From Calothrix sp. CSU_2_0 (GTDB taxonomy: Bacteria > Cyanobacteriota > Cyanobacteriia > Cyanobacteriales > Nostocaceae): a DNA stretch of 52,008 nucleotides. Below are positions 10,343 to 18,675 of the stretch, piece by piece (the stretch's first letter is position 1; every line of letters starts with the position of its first letter). The position numbers and the translations under genes are program-made. The notes beneath the pieces are model-generated. The model searched no databases, was not told the origin of the DNA, and saw nothing but the letters and a program-made list of their open reading frames with translations. The stretch spans positions 1 through 52,008 of the forward strand of contig JAAUPE010000038.1 of assembly GCA_012034595.1 (NCBI GenBank), written 5' to 3'.

Positions 10343-12778
10343 TCATAGTTTTTTGTGCGTAAAGTTATCTTTTGAAAATCCTGTTGATGAAGATAAGTAA
10401 ATTAAACTACAACTTGTTATGATAGCTGCCAGTGCTGGTGGCAAAAGCGATACCCAATAACCTTTAGTAAATAAACCATAACAAATACTATATAAAATAA
10501 TTAATGTTATTCCTCCAGTTATTACCAACTTCACTCCTGAGTGGAAGTACAAAACTAATACACCCCCTATCAAAGACCAACCCCAAACCCATAAAACTTC
10601 ACCCCAGAGGGGCAATACTAATATTAGGGGTCGCTCACCCAAAGCTGCACTTATAATCTGGCTTACCATTTGGGCATGAAGAATTACTCCTGGTATTTCC
10701 TCCTGATAAGGTGTACGTGAGCGATCGCTAGTAGTAGTTGAGGCAATAACGCCAATCAACACTACTCTATCTTTCACCGTTTCTGGCTTAATTTTATTGC
10801 TGAGAACGTCTGTGAGTGTCACCGTGTCTGCAAAATCCAAAGGAGAACCATTATAAGTGCGATAGTTTAGCATTATTTGGCTGCCCCCAAAAGGATTTTG
10901 ATACCCTCCATCTGGAACTTGCAGGCTCTTAAATACAACCTGCTTTAACCGCAAGCTTTTTTCGCTAGTAAATTCGGGTTCAATACCTTCGTCTTTTAAG
11001 TAGCGAATTGCTAGCTCTGTACTCAGGGCACCAGGGGCAGTACAAAGAGAAGTGGGAAATGTATCCATGAATACGAGGTGGCGGCGCACAACATCATCTG
11101 AGTCAGCTATGACGTTACTAAAACCTTGGCGTTCTACTGGTACTTCAGGTGGAGGAGGAGTGCCTGAGTGTTTATCTCCTGGAACCCTAACGTAGCAAGA
11201 CGCATAAAAGTGATCGCTTTTCCTTAAACGCTCCGCTAAATCTGCCTGGTCAGAGTCTACACCAGCTAGGCGTGCCACATCTAAACCAATAGCTCTCGGC
11301 TCATACTTATCCAGTTTCTTCAAAAGTAGATCCAACGCTTCATCTGACAGTGACCATCGCCGGTTCCATTTCTGTTCCTGCTGATATTTAATATCTGCGT
11401 CATCGATAGTCACTATTAGGAGTCGTTTATCCTGCCCTTCGTCACCTCGCATTCGCATCATCTGGTCGTAAGCAGGTAACTCCAAGGCTTCTAGCATCCC
11501 CTGCGATCGCACTCCCATCACCAACCCCGTCACCACCACACTGGTACAAAATACTACCTGTAATCGATGCCAAATTCCACGAGGCTGAGGATGTACCCGA
11601 TCTTTCTCTGGAATTTCTTCAATAGAAGGTATATTAACAGGTATAGCTACTTGTGAATCACGCCTAACTCCATCCCGCAATTCTTCCCAAGTCGGCGACA
11701 CTTCGGCAGGGTTCTGACAAATGACTGGTAGCCAAGTTGCACAGGGAAAGTTTTTCTCTTCTCCTTGCAGTTGCTCTCGTGCATCTCGTACCGAAGTATA
11801 TAAACTTTGCCCACTCGAAAATGCCTTTAAGAAATGTTTCAAAAAGGTTTGAGCAACCTGATCTGGCACTAATTCCCGCATAACAATAATTTGGGGAATA
11901 TGCAAATCAGCCAAATCTCGCGCTAAACCTAAGCCATCACAGGAATTAAATATCGCCAGTTTTAAACCGCGTTCAATTGCCTTTTTCAAACCATACTTTA
12001 ATTTATCAATTGTCAAGCTGTCAGTATTATTGATGCAAATCTTTCCTTTCTCCTGAGTGAAGCTATGACCAGCAAAAAATAGAATATCCCAACCTTGCTG
12101 CCACAAGCTACTATTCAATTCCCCCAATTCTGGCTCTACTAAAAACTTTGGTTCTGTATCCTCTAACTTTTCTATTAGAGCTTTGTCATCTTCAGTGTTA
12201 ATACCTTCACTATTACCCAGTATGACTAAAATTTTAACTTTATTGATTTTTTTTGTAGTTGCTATCTTCGCCTTTCGCTTATATTCATCAGAAGTATTTA
12301 AGGCAATTTCAGCCTGAGAGTAATCCTCAAAAAAATCCCAAAAATGCCAGGGAATTTTTTGCAATACCTCATTTTCTGTTTCCAGAATAAATTGAATTTC
12401 TTCTTTTGTATCTAACTCGGTACGTAGTTGATTATTAATCATGAAAAATGAAGTAGAATTTAACCAATCATTGATATTTTCTTTTAACTCATAGGATATT
12501 GTATCGAAATCACGTACTGAAATATTAGTTATACCTCCATCATCAAGTTCAATATCATCATCAACTACAGTCCGAGAACGCCAACTTCGATTGCGATAGA
12601 AGCCTACATAAAGTGAATGCCAACAGTTGTAGCAATCGAAAATCTCTGGCTTGGCTAATAGCCCGCCTCTGAATCTCATTTGACTAGAGCCGTTAGCATC
12701 CCAAACCTGAGCAGTAACTTCTGGGAAACCATTATTTAGGTCGCCTTTGCCAAAGCTTAAAATGACTGTTCTACTCAT
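10343..12778 (-). CDS. CHAT protease domain fused to CHASE2 sensor, membrane protein
   Basis: This 811-residue protein has an N-terminal region of unknown fold (1-180) and a CHAT caspase-like domain (about 180-370). The likely catalytic His238 lies in FFAGHSF and Cys280 in AIFNSCDGLGLA. A single transmembrane helix (about 410-430) is followed by a CHASE2 extracytoplasmic sensor domain (about 435-690; typical YDQMMRMRG and ITIDDADI-like segments, and VLIGVIASTTTSD near its end). Two or three C-terminal transmembrane helices follow. The topology would put the protease in the cytoplasm and the sensor outside, so an external cue could control proteolysis. It lies 20 bases downstream of DUF1822 in a four-gene operon headed by a sigma factor-like gene. 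The domain assignment is firm; the ligand and substrate are unknown. Confidence 0.88.
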   Translation of the reverse strand: MSRTVILSFGKGDLNNGFPEVTAQVWDANGSSQMRFRGGLLAKPEIFDCYNCWHSLYVGFYRNRSWRSRTVVDDDIELDDGGITNISVRDFDTISYELKENINDWLNSTSFFMINNQLRTELDTKEEIQFILETENEVLQKIPWHFWDFFEDYSQAEIALNTSDEYKRKAKIATTKKINKVKILVILGNSEGINTEDDKALIEKLEDTEPKFLVEPELGELNSSLWQQGWDILFFAGHSFTQEKGKICINNTDSLTIDKLKYGLKKAIERGLKLAIFNSCDGLGLARDLADLHIPQIIVMRELVPDQVAQTFLKHFLKAFSSGQSLYTSVRDAREQLQGEEKNFPCATWLPVICQNPAEVSPTWEELRDGVRRDSQVAIPVNIPSIEEIPEKDRVHPQPRGIWHRLQVVFCTSVVVTGLVMGVRSQGMLEALELPAYDQMMRMRGDEGQDKRLLIVTIDDADIKYQQEQKWNRRWSLSDEALDLLLKKLDKYEPRAIGLDVARLAGVDSDQADLAERLRKSDHFYASCYVRVPGDKHSGTPPPPEVPVERQGFSNVIADSDDVVRRHLVFMDTFPTSLCTAPGALSTELAIRYLKDEGIEPEFTSEKSLRLKQVVFKSLQVPDGGYQNPFGGSQIMLNYRTYNGSPLDFADTVTLTDVLSNKIKPETVKDRVVLIGVIASTTTSDRSRTPYQEEIPGVILHAQMVSQIISAALGERPLILVLPLWGEVLWVWGWSLIGGVLVLYFHSGVKLVITGGITLIILYSICYGLFTKGYWVSLLPPALAAIITSCSLIYLSSSTGFSKDNFTHKKL

Positions 12779-12798
12779 AGTTTTCTTTACGCAAGTAG

Positions 12799-13761
12799 TT
12801 AGACTTGAAAGTCCTCTGTAATTTTCACATCATTTAGGGCTACTTGGATAGTGAAGATTTTTCCCACAGGACATTTAAACTGTTTTAACTGAATGGAATC
12901 ATCTTGACTTCTAGACTCGACTTCGTGCAAAGTTTCGCCTTTTTGCGAAAGTAGGGCTAGTTTAAGATTAGGAGGTAAATAAATTTGTCCGCTGACACGA
13001 TTTGGGCGCATTGTAACCTGAATGGCTACTTTGTCATCTATCTGTGGTATTAAACTAACTACAAGTGCTAATGTTTGTTCTCTCAGTTGCATTCCCAAAT
13101 CAATTAACTTAATCCCTTTGATGCTGGTGTCCTCTTGATCTCGGGTATTCACTCCACTACGAACATCGCCGTAAGCTAAAGTGCTTGATTGTGACTCTAA
13201 AAATGCGTCAATTGACTGCCAACCAGCTACAAATACATTTTGTAACCATTGGCTTAGTTGCACTTTTGTCTTTCCAGGAGAGGGAGATAGAGAATCCAAA
13301 TGTTCTAGTAATTCGTCGAGCGATCGCAATTGACTTAGGGGAATTTCTGACGTTGTTACTGCTGGCACAAATCCTAGAATAGTCGCCTCGGTCAATTCCC
13401 GATTAAACAAAACTGCTATATAGCCAATTCTGTCTGATAATACCTCTAAGGGTACTTGACAAAATTCTTCTCCTGGCAAAACAGGACGGCATTCTACTTT
13501 ACCCTTGCCTTGAACAATTAAATCTGCTGTATCAGCAAGACTCTGTATCACTGGATTCCAGCTATCACTTGCTTCTAAATCTGTCTTAATAGCAAACCAA
13601 TTGAGGTAATCACTAACTACCTGTACAGCTAAAGTATTTAAGTATACCTGCTTCCCCTTCTGGGTATTAACTTGCTGCTGACGAAACTGATTAGCGATTT
13701 GATGTGCTTTTAGTGTGAGTGGCATAGTGAAAGTTAGACTTTCTTCTGCAAAATGCATCAT
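12799..13761 (-). CDS. DUF1822 family protein
   Basis: This 320-residue soluble protein has the pattern I associate with DUF1822: an early helix with HQIANQFRQQQ, AVQVVSDYLNWF, a strand pair with CRPVLPGEEFCQVP, and a C-terminal beta domain. The C-terminal part (MQLREQTLALVVSLIP and PPNLKLALLSQKGE) also fits. No catalytic motif is obvious. It sits between the sigma factor-like gene (29-base gap) and CHAT-CHASE2 (20-base gap). This order is a recurring cyanobacterial cluster, so a regulatory or adaptor role in the CHAT system is plausible but unproven. Confidence 0.8.
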   Translation of the reverse strand: MMHFAEESLTFTMPLTLKAHQIANQFRQQQVNTQKGKQVYLNTLAVQVVSDYLNWFAIKTDLEASDSWNPVIQSLADTADLIVQGKGKVECRPVLPGEEFCQVPLEVLSDRIGYIAVLFNRELTEATILGFVPAVTTSEIPLSQLRSLDELLEHLDSLSPSPGKTKVQLSQWLQNVFVAGWQSIDAFLESQSSTLAYGDVRSGVNTRDQEDTSIKGIKLIDLGMQLREQTLALVVSLIPQIDDKVAIQVTMRPNRVSGQIYLPPNLKLALLSQKGETLHEVESRSQDDSIQLKQFKCPVGKIFTIQVALNDVKITEDFQV

Positions 13762-13790
13762 TTTCCAAATTCCTCCTTCGAGATAGTTTT

Positions 13791-14543
13791 CTAGGATAAA
13801 TACTCTTTTATCTTTGGTGCAAACTCAGTGAGACAGCGTTGATAAAAACTGCTCAAAGTAGGAACTTTAATACCATCAAGTTTTACTGAAATTTCCTCCC
13901 AAGAGTACCCTTCTAGTCGCTTAATAGCTAAAAACTTAAAGTTTGCATCCTTATTACCTTGCTTATTACCTTGAATATGGGAACGCTGAAATATTCCTTC
14001 TGGGTCTTCTTCAAAACATTCGAGTACCTGTTGAGATATTAAAGGTACTAGAGTCGGGTTGACCTCATGGGGATTATTTTTATCTAAATCATCAAGAGTT
14101 AGCCGCTTACAGGTTTTGGGGTCTACTCCTTTAGGAAGTGTGGGCAAATATTCCCGACTTGCCTTGATGAAAAACTCACGTTCAAGACGAAAATTTACCC
14201 ATTGTAGGACTTCTCCCCGTTTTGGGTCGTAAGTATCAATTTTTTCGCAGATGTGAGCAAATAATAGCTGCAAAGCCACTGCATAAACCTCCTCATAAAA
14301 ACCTTGAAATTCGCCTCGTCGAGGGCGCACTAGTTTTCTCGATACCTGTAATGCAGTGATTAATCGAGCGAGAGCTTTTTGCCTCTCCCGACTTTTGGGT
14401 GGATGTTGCTGGGCTGCGATCGCCAATTGTTTAAGGCGTTCGTCTAAGGAAAGCGAATTTAGCGATTCATCTAATCCATTCATATTTTGGGCAGAATTTG
14501 TCGGTAATTGCAGATGTGTTTGAGGAATCACCCCCAAGTCCAT
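13791..14543 (-). CDS. Sigma-70-like (group 3/ECF-type) transcription factor
   Basis: This is a 250-residue protein. A region resembling sigma region 2 is seen at about residues 85-125 (FYEEVYAVALQLLFAHICEK, then a TYDP..G.....W....L segment typical of core-binding helices). A C-terminal helix-turn-helix like region 4 lies at about 205-245 (FLAIKRLEGYSWEEISVKL). It is the first gene of the leftward CHAT-CHASE2 operon, and a GAAGGG-type ribosome site precedes the ATG. The likely job is transcription of its own operon or of the TPS-CHAT operon facing it. The region 2 match is weaker than in classic sigma factors, so some divergence from DNA melting function is possible. Confidence 0.72.
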   Translation of the reverse strand: MDLGVIPQTHLQLPTNSAQNMNGLDESLNSLSLDERLKQLAIAAQQHPPKSRERQKALARLITALQVSRKLVRPRRGEFQGFYEEVYAVALQLLFAHICEKIDTYDPKRGEVLQWVNFRLEREFFIKASREYLPTLPKGVDPKTCKRLTLDDLDKNNPHEVNPTLVPLISQQVLECFEEDPEGIFQRSHIQGNKQGNKDANFKFLAIKRLEGYSWEEISVKLDGIKVPTLSSFYQRCLTEFAPKIKEYLS

Positions 14544-15078
14544 CCGACACCCTTCATATAGTTCTTGAATAATAAAGCCAATTTTTACGCAGTTTTTGCC
14601 TGTGTTTATAAAAGCTTATTAATAATCTTATATATATAAGTTTCACTGTTGTTTGCCGAGTTGACATGCAAAGCTATGAGTGCGAAGGAAGCCCAAAATC
14701 CAATTTAGTAAAGTTATGTAACAAAATTTCGGTCTCTGCGTAAAACTCATTAGGAACTTCCAAGACACCAATGAAAGCTCAAACAATCCAATGAGCTTTA
14801 GTTGAAAAATTTGCTGAAACAAGCTTTAGAAGACTTTATAACAGCTATGTCATGTAAATTTTTCTATTAGTTGACCGTTCATCGTGATGTGTTTGTTGTT
14901 TACAAAGATTTGCTTCGGTTCCTTTGGGTTGTTCTAACGTAATTTCCTAACACAAATCCCAATACTTGCGAGGAGACTTTTCTTGTAGTTTCAAATTAAC
15001 TTCCTTGTATAGCTGATGTGAAATTATACATTAGTTTCAATTACAGCACATGACTATTTAGTAGAAAGGAGAGTACTT
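14544..15078. other. Divergent intergenic region
   Basis: This 535-base gap lies between the divergent sigma-like gene and the 395-residue gene. It is AT-rich, with a run of TATATATATAAG at about 14630-14640, and should contain both promoters. A good AAGGAGAG ribosome site lies at 15066-15073 before the rightward gene. I see no ORF, RNA gene or strong hairpin. Confidence 0.5.
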
Positions 15079-16266
15079 ATGCATACCTATATAAACTCGA
15101 ATAAAATCAAAAACCAGCGGGTTACCCTACAACTACGTGACATATTCATGTCGCTGTGCTACACTTTTAGCAGCGAGATTTTATGTATGAATTCCGAGCA
15201 GATTGAAGCTATAAAATCCGGGATTTTTGTAAGACAAGAAAGATATGAAGAATCTGGATTTGAGTCTCATGATAGGATTTCACCTAAATTAGAGTATATA
15301 GAAAACTACTCATGTCCTCACCAAGATTTAAACGGTGACGACCAAGCGCTGACAAATCATCAAAAGCACTCTAATGAATTCAATAGCGAAAGAGAGTACT
15401 TTCATAGCCTCAGAGAGCATACAAAGAATACTGCGAATTTAAATCAATATAATTTAGAAAACTTAATCCGGGGAAGATACAACGCTTATTTATGGTCTCC
15501 AGTTAAAGGATTATCCCAGATTGGGAATCATGCAGCTGATACTACTGTAGTGCCTGTGGGCGAATATGGCTATGCGTGTGCTTTGAGAATGCTTTATACA
15601 ACAAGTATATTGACAAATTTCTGTGAGCATTTAATCTGTACAGCGGCAACAATTGCTGAATCTAAAAATTGGGAAATCATTTCTTTTGAAACGGCAACAG
15701 GAAGACAGAAAAAGCACGCACAAGATAAACTTATGTCTTGTCTTAAAAAAAATCAGGCAATAAATTCAGAAGAGTATCATTCTTTACTTAGAAAAGCTAA
15801 AACTATTTCAATCTTAGAATCTTTTAAAGAGGGTATTCAAAGCTTGCAAGCTGCTATTTCTTCATTAATGGCTCAGAAACTTGAAGACTATTTTTCTTAC
15901 GAATCTTTGCTGGAAGAAATTCTTGACGCTGAGCTACCACTTGATTTTTCCAGAATTGTGCCATTTGGCTATACACTTCCGGTAACTAGAAACGGTCGTT
16001 TTTTCCCTGGAATTTTAGAAATTTATCATAGAAAAAATTCGCAGAGTAATGTCAGGATAAGTTTGAAATTCAAGAAGATAGCACGTCAGATTAAGGAGAA
16101 ATATTTGGCGGAGAAGGTTTATGTAAATTCTCAACGCCATCCAGGATTATTAGGTCATGGCTGCCCACTTTCATTTCACAAAAGTGAGTTTCCAGATACG
16201 GGAATTGGTTATGTCATGAAAGCTTACAAGCATGTATTTAAACTATTGAAAACAGATACTAATTGA
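15079..16266 (+). CDS. Unrecognised 395-residue protein with C-terminal HPG..GHGCP motif
   Basis: I do not recognise this family. The protein is soluble, with no signal peptide or transmembrane helix. The middle is helical (about 155-290). The C-terminal quarter is probably the conserved core: GRFFPGILEIYHR, then a basic helix with KFKKIARQIKEKYLAEKV, then HPGLLGHGCPLSFHK, which has a Cys and several His residues that could bind metal or haem. ATG 15079 has a strong AAGGAGAG site upstream; ATG 15187 is an alternative that would remove a poorly structured leader. The following DUF924 gene starts about ten bases after the stop, so the two are probably co-transcribed. Confidence 0.6.
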   Translation: MHTYINSNKIKNQRVTLQLRDIFMSLCYTFSSEILCMNSEQIEAIKSGIFVRQERYEESGFESHDRISPKLEYIENYSCPHQDLNGDDQALTNHQKHSNEFNSEREYFHSLREHTKNTANLNQYNLENLIRGRYNAYLWSPVKGLSQIGNHAADTTVVPVGEYGYACALRMLYTTSILTNFCEHLICTAATIAESKNWEIISFETATGRQKKHAQDKLMSCLKKNQAINSEEYHSLLRKAKTISILESFKEGIQSLQAAISSLMAQKLEDYFSYESLLEEILDAELPLDFSRIVPFGYTLPVTRNGRFFPGILEIYHRKNSQSNVRISLKFKKIARQIKEKYLAEKVYVNSQRHPGLLGHGCPLSFHKSEFPDTGIGYVMKAYKHVFKLLKTDTN

Positions 16267-16276
16267 TGAATTGGAA

Positions 16277-16888
16277 ATGGAAATGGAAGCATCTTCAATA
16301 AACGAGATTATTCACTATTGGTTTGGTCATATGGAAGATGATCATGTATTGTCTATACATAAATCTCAGATATGGTTTAATGGTGGCTCTGAGGTAGATG
16401 CTTATATTACTCACAACTTCAAAGATTTGTTAGAACTTGCTGCTTGTGAAAAACTTAATTCATGGAAACGGACAGAAACAGGATTTTTGGCTCTCATTAT
16501 TCTTTTAGATCAGTTTCCTCGTCATATTTATCGCAACACTTCTCAGGCATTCGCCTATGATTTTATTGCTTTGAATATATGTTTAGAGGGCTTGTCAACA
16601 GGAAAAAATCAACAACTTTTGCCTATCCAGAAAAAATTCTTCTATATGCCTCTACAGCATTCAGAATCTTTAGAAATTCAAAATAAGTCAGTCTATTATT
16701 TTACTGAGCTTCTTGAAGAATCTCCTTTGGAATTAAAAAATTACTTTAAAGACTCGCTAAAATACGCTAAAAAGCACAAGGCAATTATTGATAAATTCGG
16801 ACGATTTCTACATCGAGACAAGATTATAGGCAGAGAAACTAGCTTGGAAGAACTAGAGTTTTTGAAGATTCCTGGCAATAGTTTTTAA
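16277..16888 (+). CDS. DUF924 family protein
   Basis: About 203 residues, matching DUF924: an N-terminal YWFG motif, WFNGG, then the hallmark ALIILLDQFPRHIYRNT..AFAYD segment and FFYMPLQHSESLEIQNKS. The C-terminal part has KYAKKHKAIIDKFGRFLHRD. The family folds as a TPR-like helical bundle; its biochemical role is not established. Possible starts are TTG 16271, ATG 16277 and ATG 16283, all in frame, none with a clear ribosome site. The gene lies a few bases after the upstream unrecognised gene and its 3' side runs into the transposon target region. Confidence 0.82.
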   Translation: MEMEASSINEIIHYWFGHMEDDHVLSIHKSQIWFNGGSEVDAYITHNFKDLLELAACEKLNSWKRTETGFLALIILLDQFPRHIYRNTSQAFAYDFIALNICLEGLSTGKNQQLLPIQKKFFYMPLQHSESLEIQNKSVYYFTELLEESPLELKNYFKDSLKYAKKHKAIIDKFGRFLHRDKIIGRETSLEELEFLKIPGNSF

Positions 16889-16939
16889 GGTAAGTGTAGT
16901 CGCAAGCAAGAAGAATGTATCCGACCTGTAATAAGTGTA

Positions 16940-16969
16940 TTATAGCGTTTCCCAAGCAGATGAAGTACA
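16940..16969. repeat. Left arm of a 30-bp inverted repeat interrupted by the Tn7-like element
   Basis: The arm begins TTATAGCGTTT and ends GTACA. Its partner lies in inverted orientation at 21798-21827, on the other side of the transposon (21 of 30 positions identical by eye). A third copy of the same 30-bp arm is at 51760-51789. Removing the transposon and one target duplication brings the two arms together around a centre of about 50 bases, which is the layout of a small palindromic dispersed element. Confidence 0.7.
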
Positions 16970-16976
16970 CATATCA

Positions 16977-16981
16977 ATCTC
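16977..16981. repeat. Target site duplication ATCTC (left copy)
   Basis: The five bases ATCTC directly precede the left terminus (TGTGATTT) and occur again directly after the right terminus at 21758-21762. A five-base duplication is the standard signature of Tn7/Mu-class transposition. Confidence 0.9.
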
Positions 16982-17057
16982 TGTGATTTGAACGATATTT
17001 TGTCCAAACGGTCACGATATACTTCAAAAGCACTTAGGACAAGATATGCTTCAAAAC
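16982..17057. promoter_or_regulatory. Transposon left end with TnsB-type binding repeats
   Basis: Three related motifs are visible. TTTGAACGATATTTTGTCC lies at 16987-17005 and differs in one base from a right-end copy at 21518-21536. GATATACTTCAAAA at 17016-17029 and GATATGCTTCAAAAC at 17043-17057 are in the opposite orientation. Repeated sites in subterminal DNA are how TnsB/MuA-class transposases recognise their ends. Confidence 0.8.
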
Positions 17058-17082
17058 TTAAGGGATGAGTTATTTATACAAT

Positions 17083-17198
17083 AATGATAATCATGGTCTG
17101 GGGAGAGAGGGGTGAGCTTTGCTCACCCCTCTCTCCTTAAAAGGAAAAATGGAGAGGCAGCCGTGGGCTGCCTCTCCCCCCAGTGGTTGATTATCATT
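17083..17198. repeat. Nested palindrome: outer stem enclosing two perfect hairpins
   Basis: AATGATAATCA at 17083-17093 pairs with TGATTATCATT at 17188-17198, and the inner flanks CTGGGG/CCCCCAG also pair. Between them lie a 16-bp perfect hairpin (17102-17136, loop TTT) and a 12-bp perfect hairpin (17151-17177, loop GTG). The unit lies between the transposon left end and the 3' end of tnsC. It could be an insertion of a small palindromic element or a transcription barrier guarding the transposon from outside reads. Confidence 0.75.
17139..17177 (-). terminator. Intrinsic terminator of the tnsAB-tnsC operon
   Basis: Read leftward from the tnsC stop, a GC-rich 12-bp perfect hairpin (17177-17151) is followed by the T-rich stretch ATTTTTCCTTTT, the classic form of a rho-independent terminator. 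The second, longer hairpin (17102-17136) lies just beyond and could act as a back-up or insulate from the opposite direction. Confidence 0.7.
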
Positions 17199-17199
17199 T

Positions 17200-18675
17200 T
17201 CATGCAATTTCTGGCTGGGATTCATTTCCAACAATATCTCGCTTGGGTTTACGTTGTCCGACCCGTGTGCCCGACTTTTTCTCAACTTTGGGCAACGCGG
17301 GAGTTGGGGACGGTATGGTATCAGATCTATTATTTTGGTCTTGACCCGAACGAGATGATGCAGGCTCCGTAATTTCTTTATCGGCAGTAGAGGTAGTTTT
17401 TTTCCGAGTCTGCTTCTTTTTGCTTGGTGGTTCTATAGGTGTGGGTGTAACGAGAGGTGTTGTAGTTGCATTGTCCGGTGGTGCAGGTTCCTTTGGCTTT
17501 TTAGGTTGGCGTTTAGTTTTAGATGGTGGTGTCGAATTAGATGAGTCCGCAAGCTGTTGTTCTTTTGGGCTTTCCCTTGAGACTGGACTTTTCGGAACAT
17601 CCGTCGAACTCATCCCCATTTGTAGTAGATGCCACAAGTGTTCGCGGCGACTTTCCATGTAGCTGAGTTTTTGTTCACCCTCAGTCGCATCAAGAGCCAT
17701 GCGCTCACATTGGGCTAAAGTTAAAGTATGTTCGTGTAATTGTTTTAAAGTTAAAGTTTCGGTTCCATCATGTAATGCAGCCGCGACAGTTCGGATGAGC
17801 CAGTCTTTTAGCACCCCAACACAACCAATTGAATGTTCGTAGAAATAAACCCAATCCTGCATTAATGAGGGAATATCAGTATCGAGAGGTACTTGCTTAA
17901 GAAGTGCCAACAACGCAGCTTGAAAATCCAAACGGTCTTGTTCGTTTTGGTACAAGTAGCGTGGAAAGTGTATATCCAAGCCGCGTCGGGATGCTTGACC
18001 GCTTAAATTGCGGAAATTTAACAGTTCGTAAGTACCAATGAGTATGTGCAGCACCCCCGTAACATTGGTCATCGACTTAATCCAATCCAATTGGTCTAAA
18101 AGCTTACCTGCACTGGAACCAGTCCCAATTTTCATCAAATGCTGTGCTTCGTCTAAGATGACCGCTTGCACACCACGTTTAATCATTGCTTCTTCTAAGG
18201 CATGGCGCAGTTCTGGAGAATCATTAAACTGTGCTGTTTTGCTACTACGTCCGCGCCCTTTCTTTTCCCACGTCTCAGTCGCGTCAATATCTACTAGCAT
18301 CCGACGTTCGTAAAATGGCTCACCCAAAAGCTTAAGTGCAGTGCGGTAATAATCAGTTCGATTAAATACGGAAGCATCGGATGGTCGTGTTTCCATAATT
18401 AATAGAGGTAATTGGGGTACATGACCGTTGCGGTTGCCTAAATCGTTGGATGCAGCATCCTCCCCTATAGTCTCATTTAAGCGTCTGGCAATTTGCCGTA
18501 TCATGGTCGTCTTACCTACACCAGAAGGTCCATACACAAGTACGTGAGCAAATCCCGCAGGTTCCCGAATTGCACGCATTAGATGCATATCAACCTGCGC
18601 CAGCTGGGGATGTCTTACAGCATAGTCCTTAAATTGCGTAAGTTTTTGAGCGTAGATGCTTGCTTGAGTGGGCAT
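17200..18675 (-). CDS. tnsC: TnsC/TniB-type AAA+ ATPase transposition regulator with long basic tail
   Basis: This is a 491-residue AAA+ ATPase. Walker A is GPSGVGKT (49-56) and Walker B VILDEAQH (172-179), followed by sensor and arginine-finger regions typical of TnsC/TniB. In Tn7 and Mu relatives this protein forms filaments on target DNA and recruits the transposase. The start is fixed by the TAATG overlap with the tnsAB stop at 18675 and an AGAGGA ribosome site; the open frame runs back to 18834 but inside tnsAB. About the last 136 residues (from 356) are a disordered tail rich in Pro, Thr, Ser and Lys with basic clusters (KTKRQPKKPK, KKKQTRKK, QRKPKRD). Tn7 TnsC is longer for other reasons; this kind of tail may add non-specific DNA binding, which is inference. 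Confidence 0.9.
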   Translation of the reverse strand: MPTQASIYAQKLTQFKDYAVRHPQLAQVDMHLMRAIREPAGFAHVLVYGPSGVGKTTMIRQIARRLNETIGEDAASNDLGNRNGHVPQLPLLIMETRPSDASVFNRTDYYRTALKLLGEPFYERRMLVDIDATETWEKKGRGRSSKTAQFNDSPELRHALEEAMIKRGVQAVILDEAQHLMKIGTGSSAGKLLDQLDWIKSMTNVTGVLHILIGTYELLNFRNLSGQASRRGLDIHFPRYLYQNEQDRLDFQAALLALLKQVPLDTDIPSLMQDWVYFYEHSIGCVGVLKDWLIRTVAAALHDGTETLTLKQLHEHTLTLAQCERMALDATEGEQKLSYMESRREHLWHLLQMGMSSTDVPKSPVSRESPKEQQLADSSNSTPPSKTKRQPKKPKEPAPPDNATTTPLVTPTPIEPPSKKKQTRKKTTSTADKEITEPASSRSGQDQNNRSDTIPSPTPALPKVEKKSGTRVGQRKPKRDIVGNESQPEIA

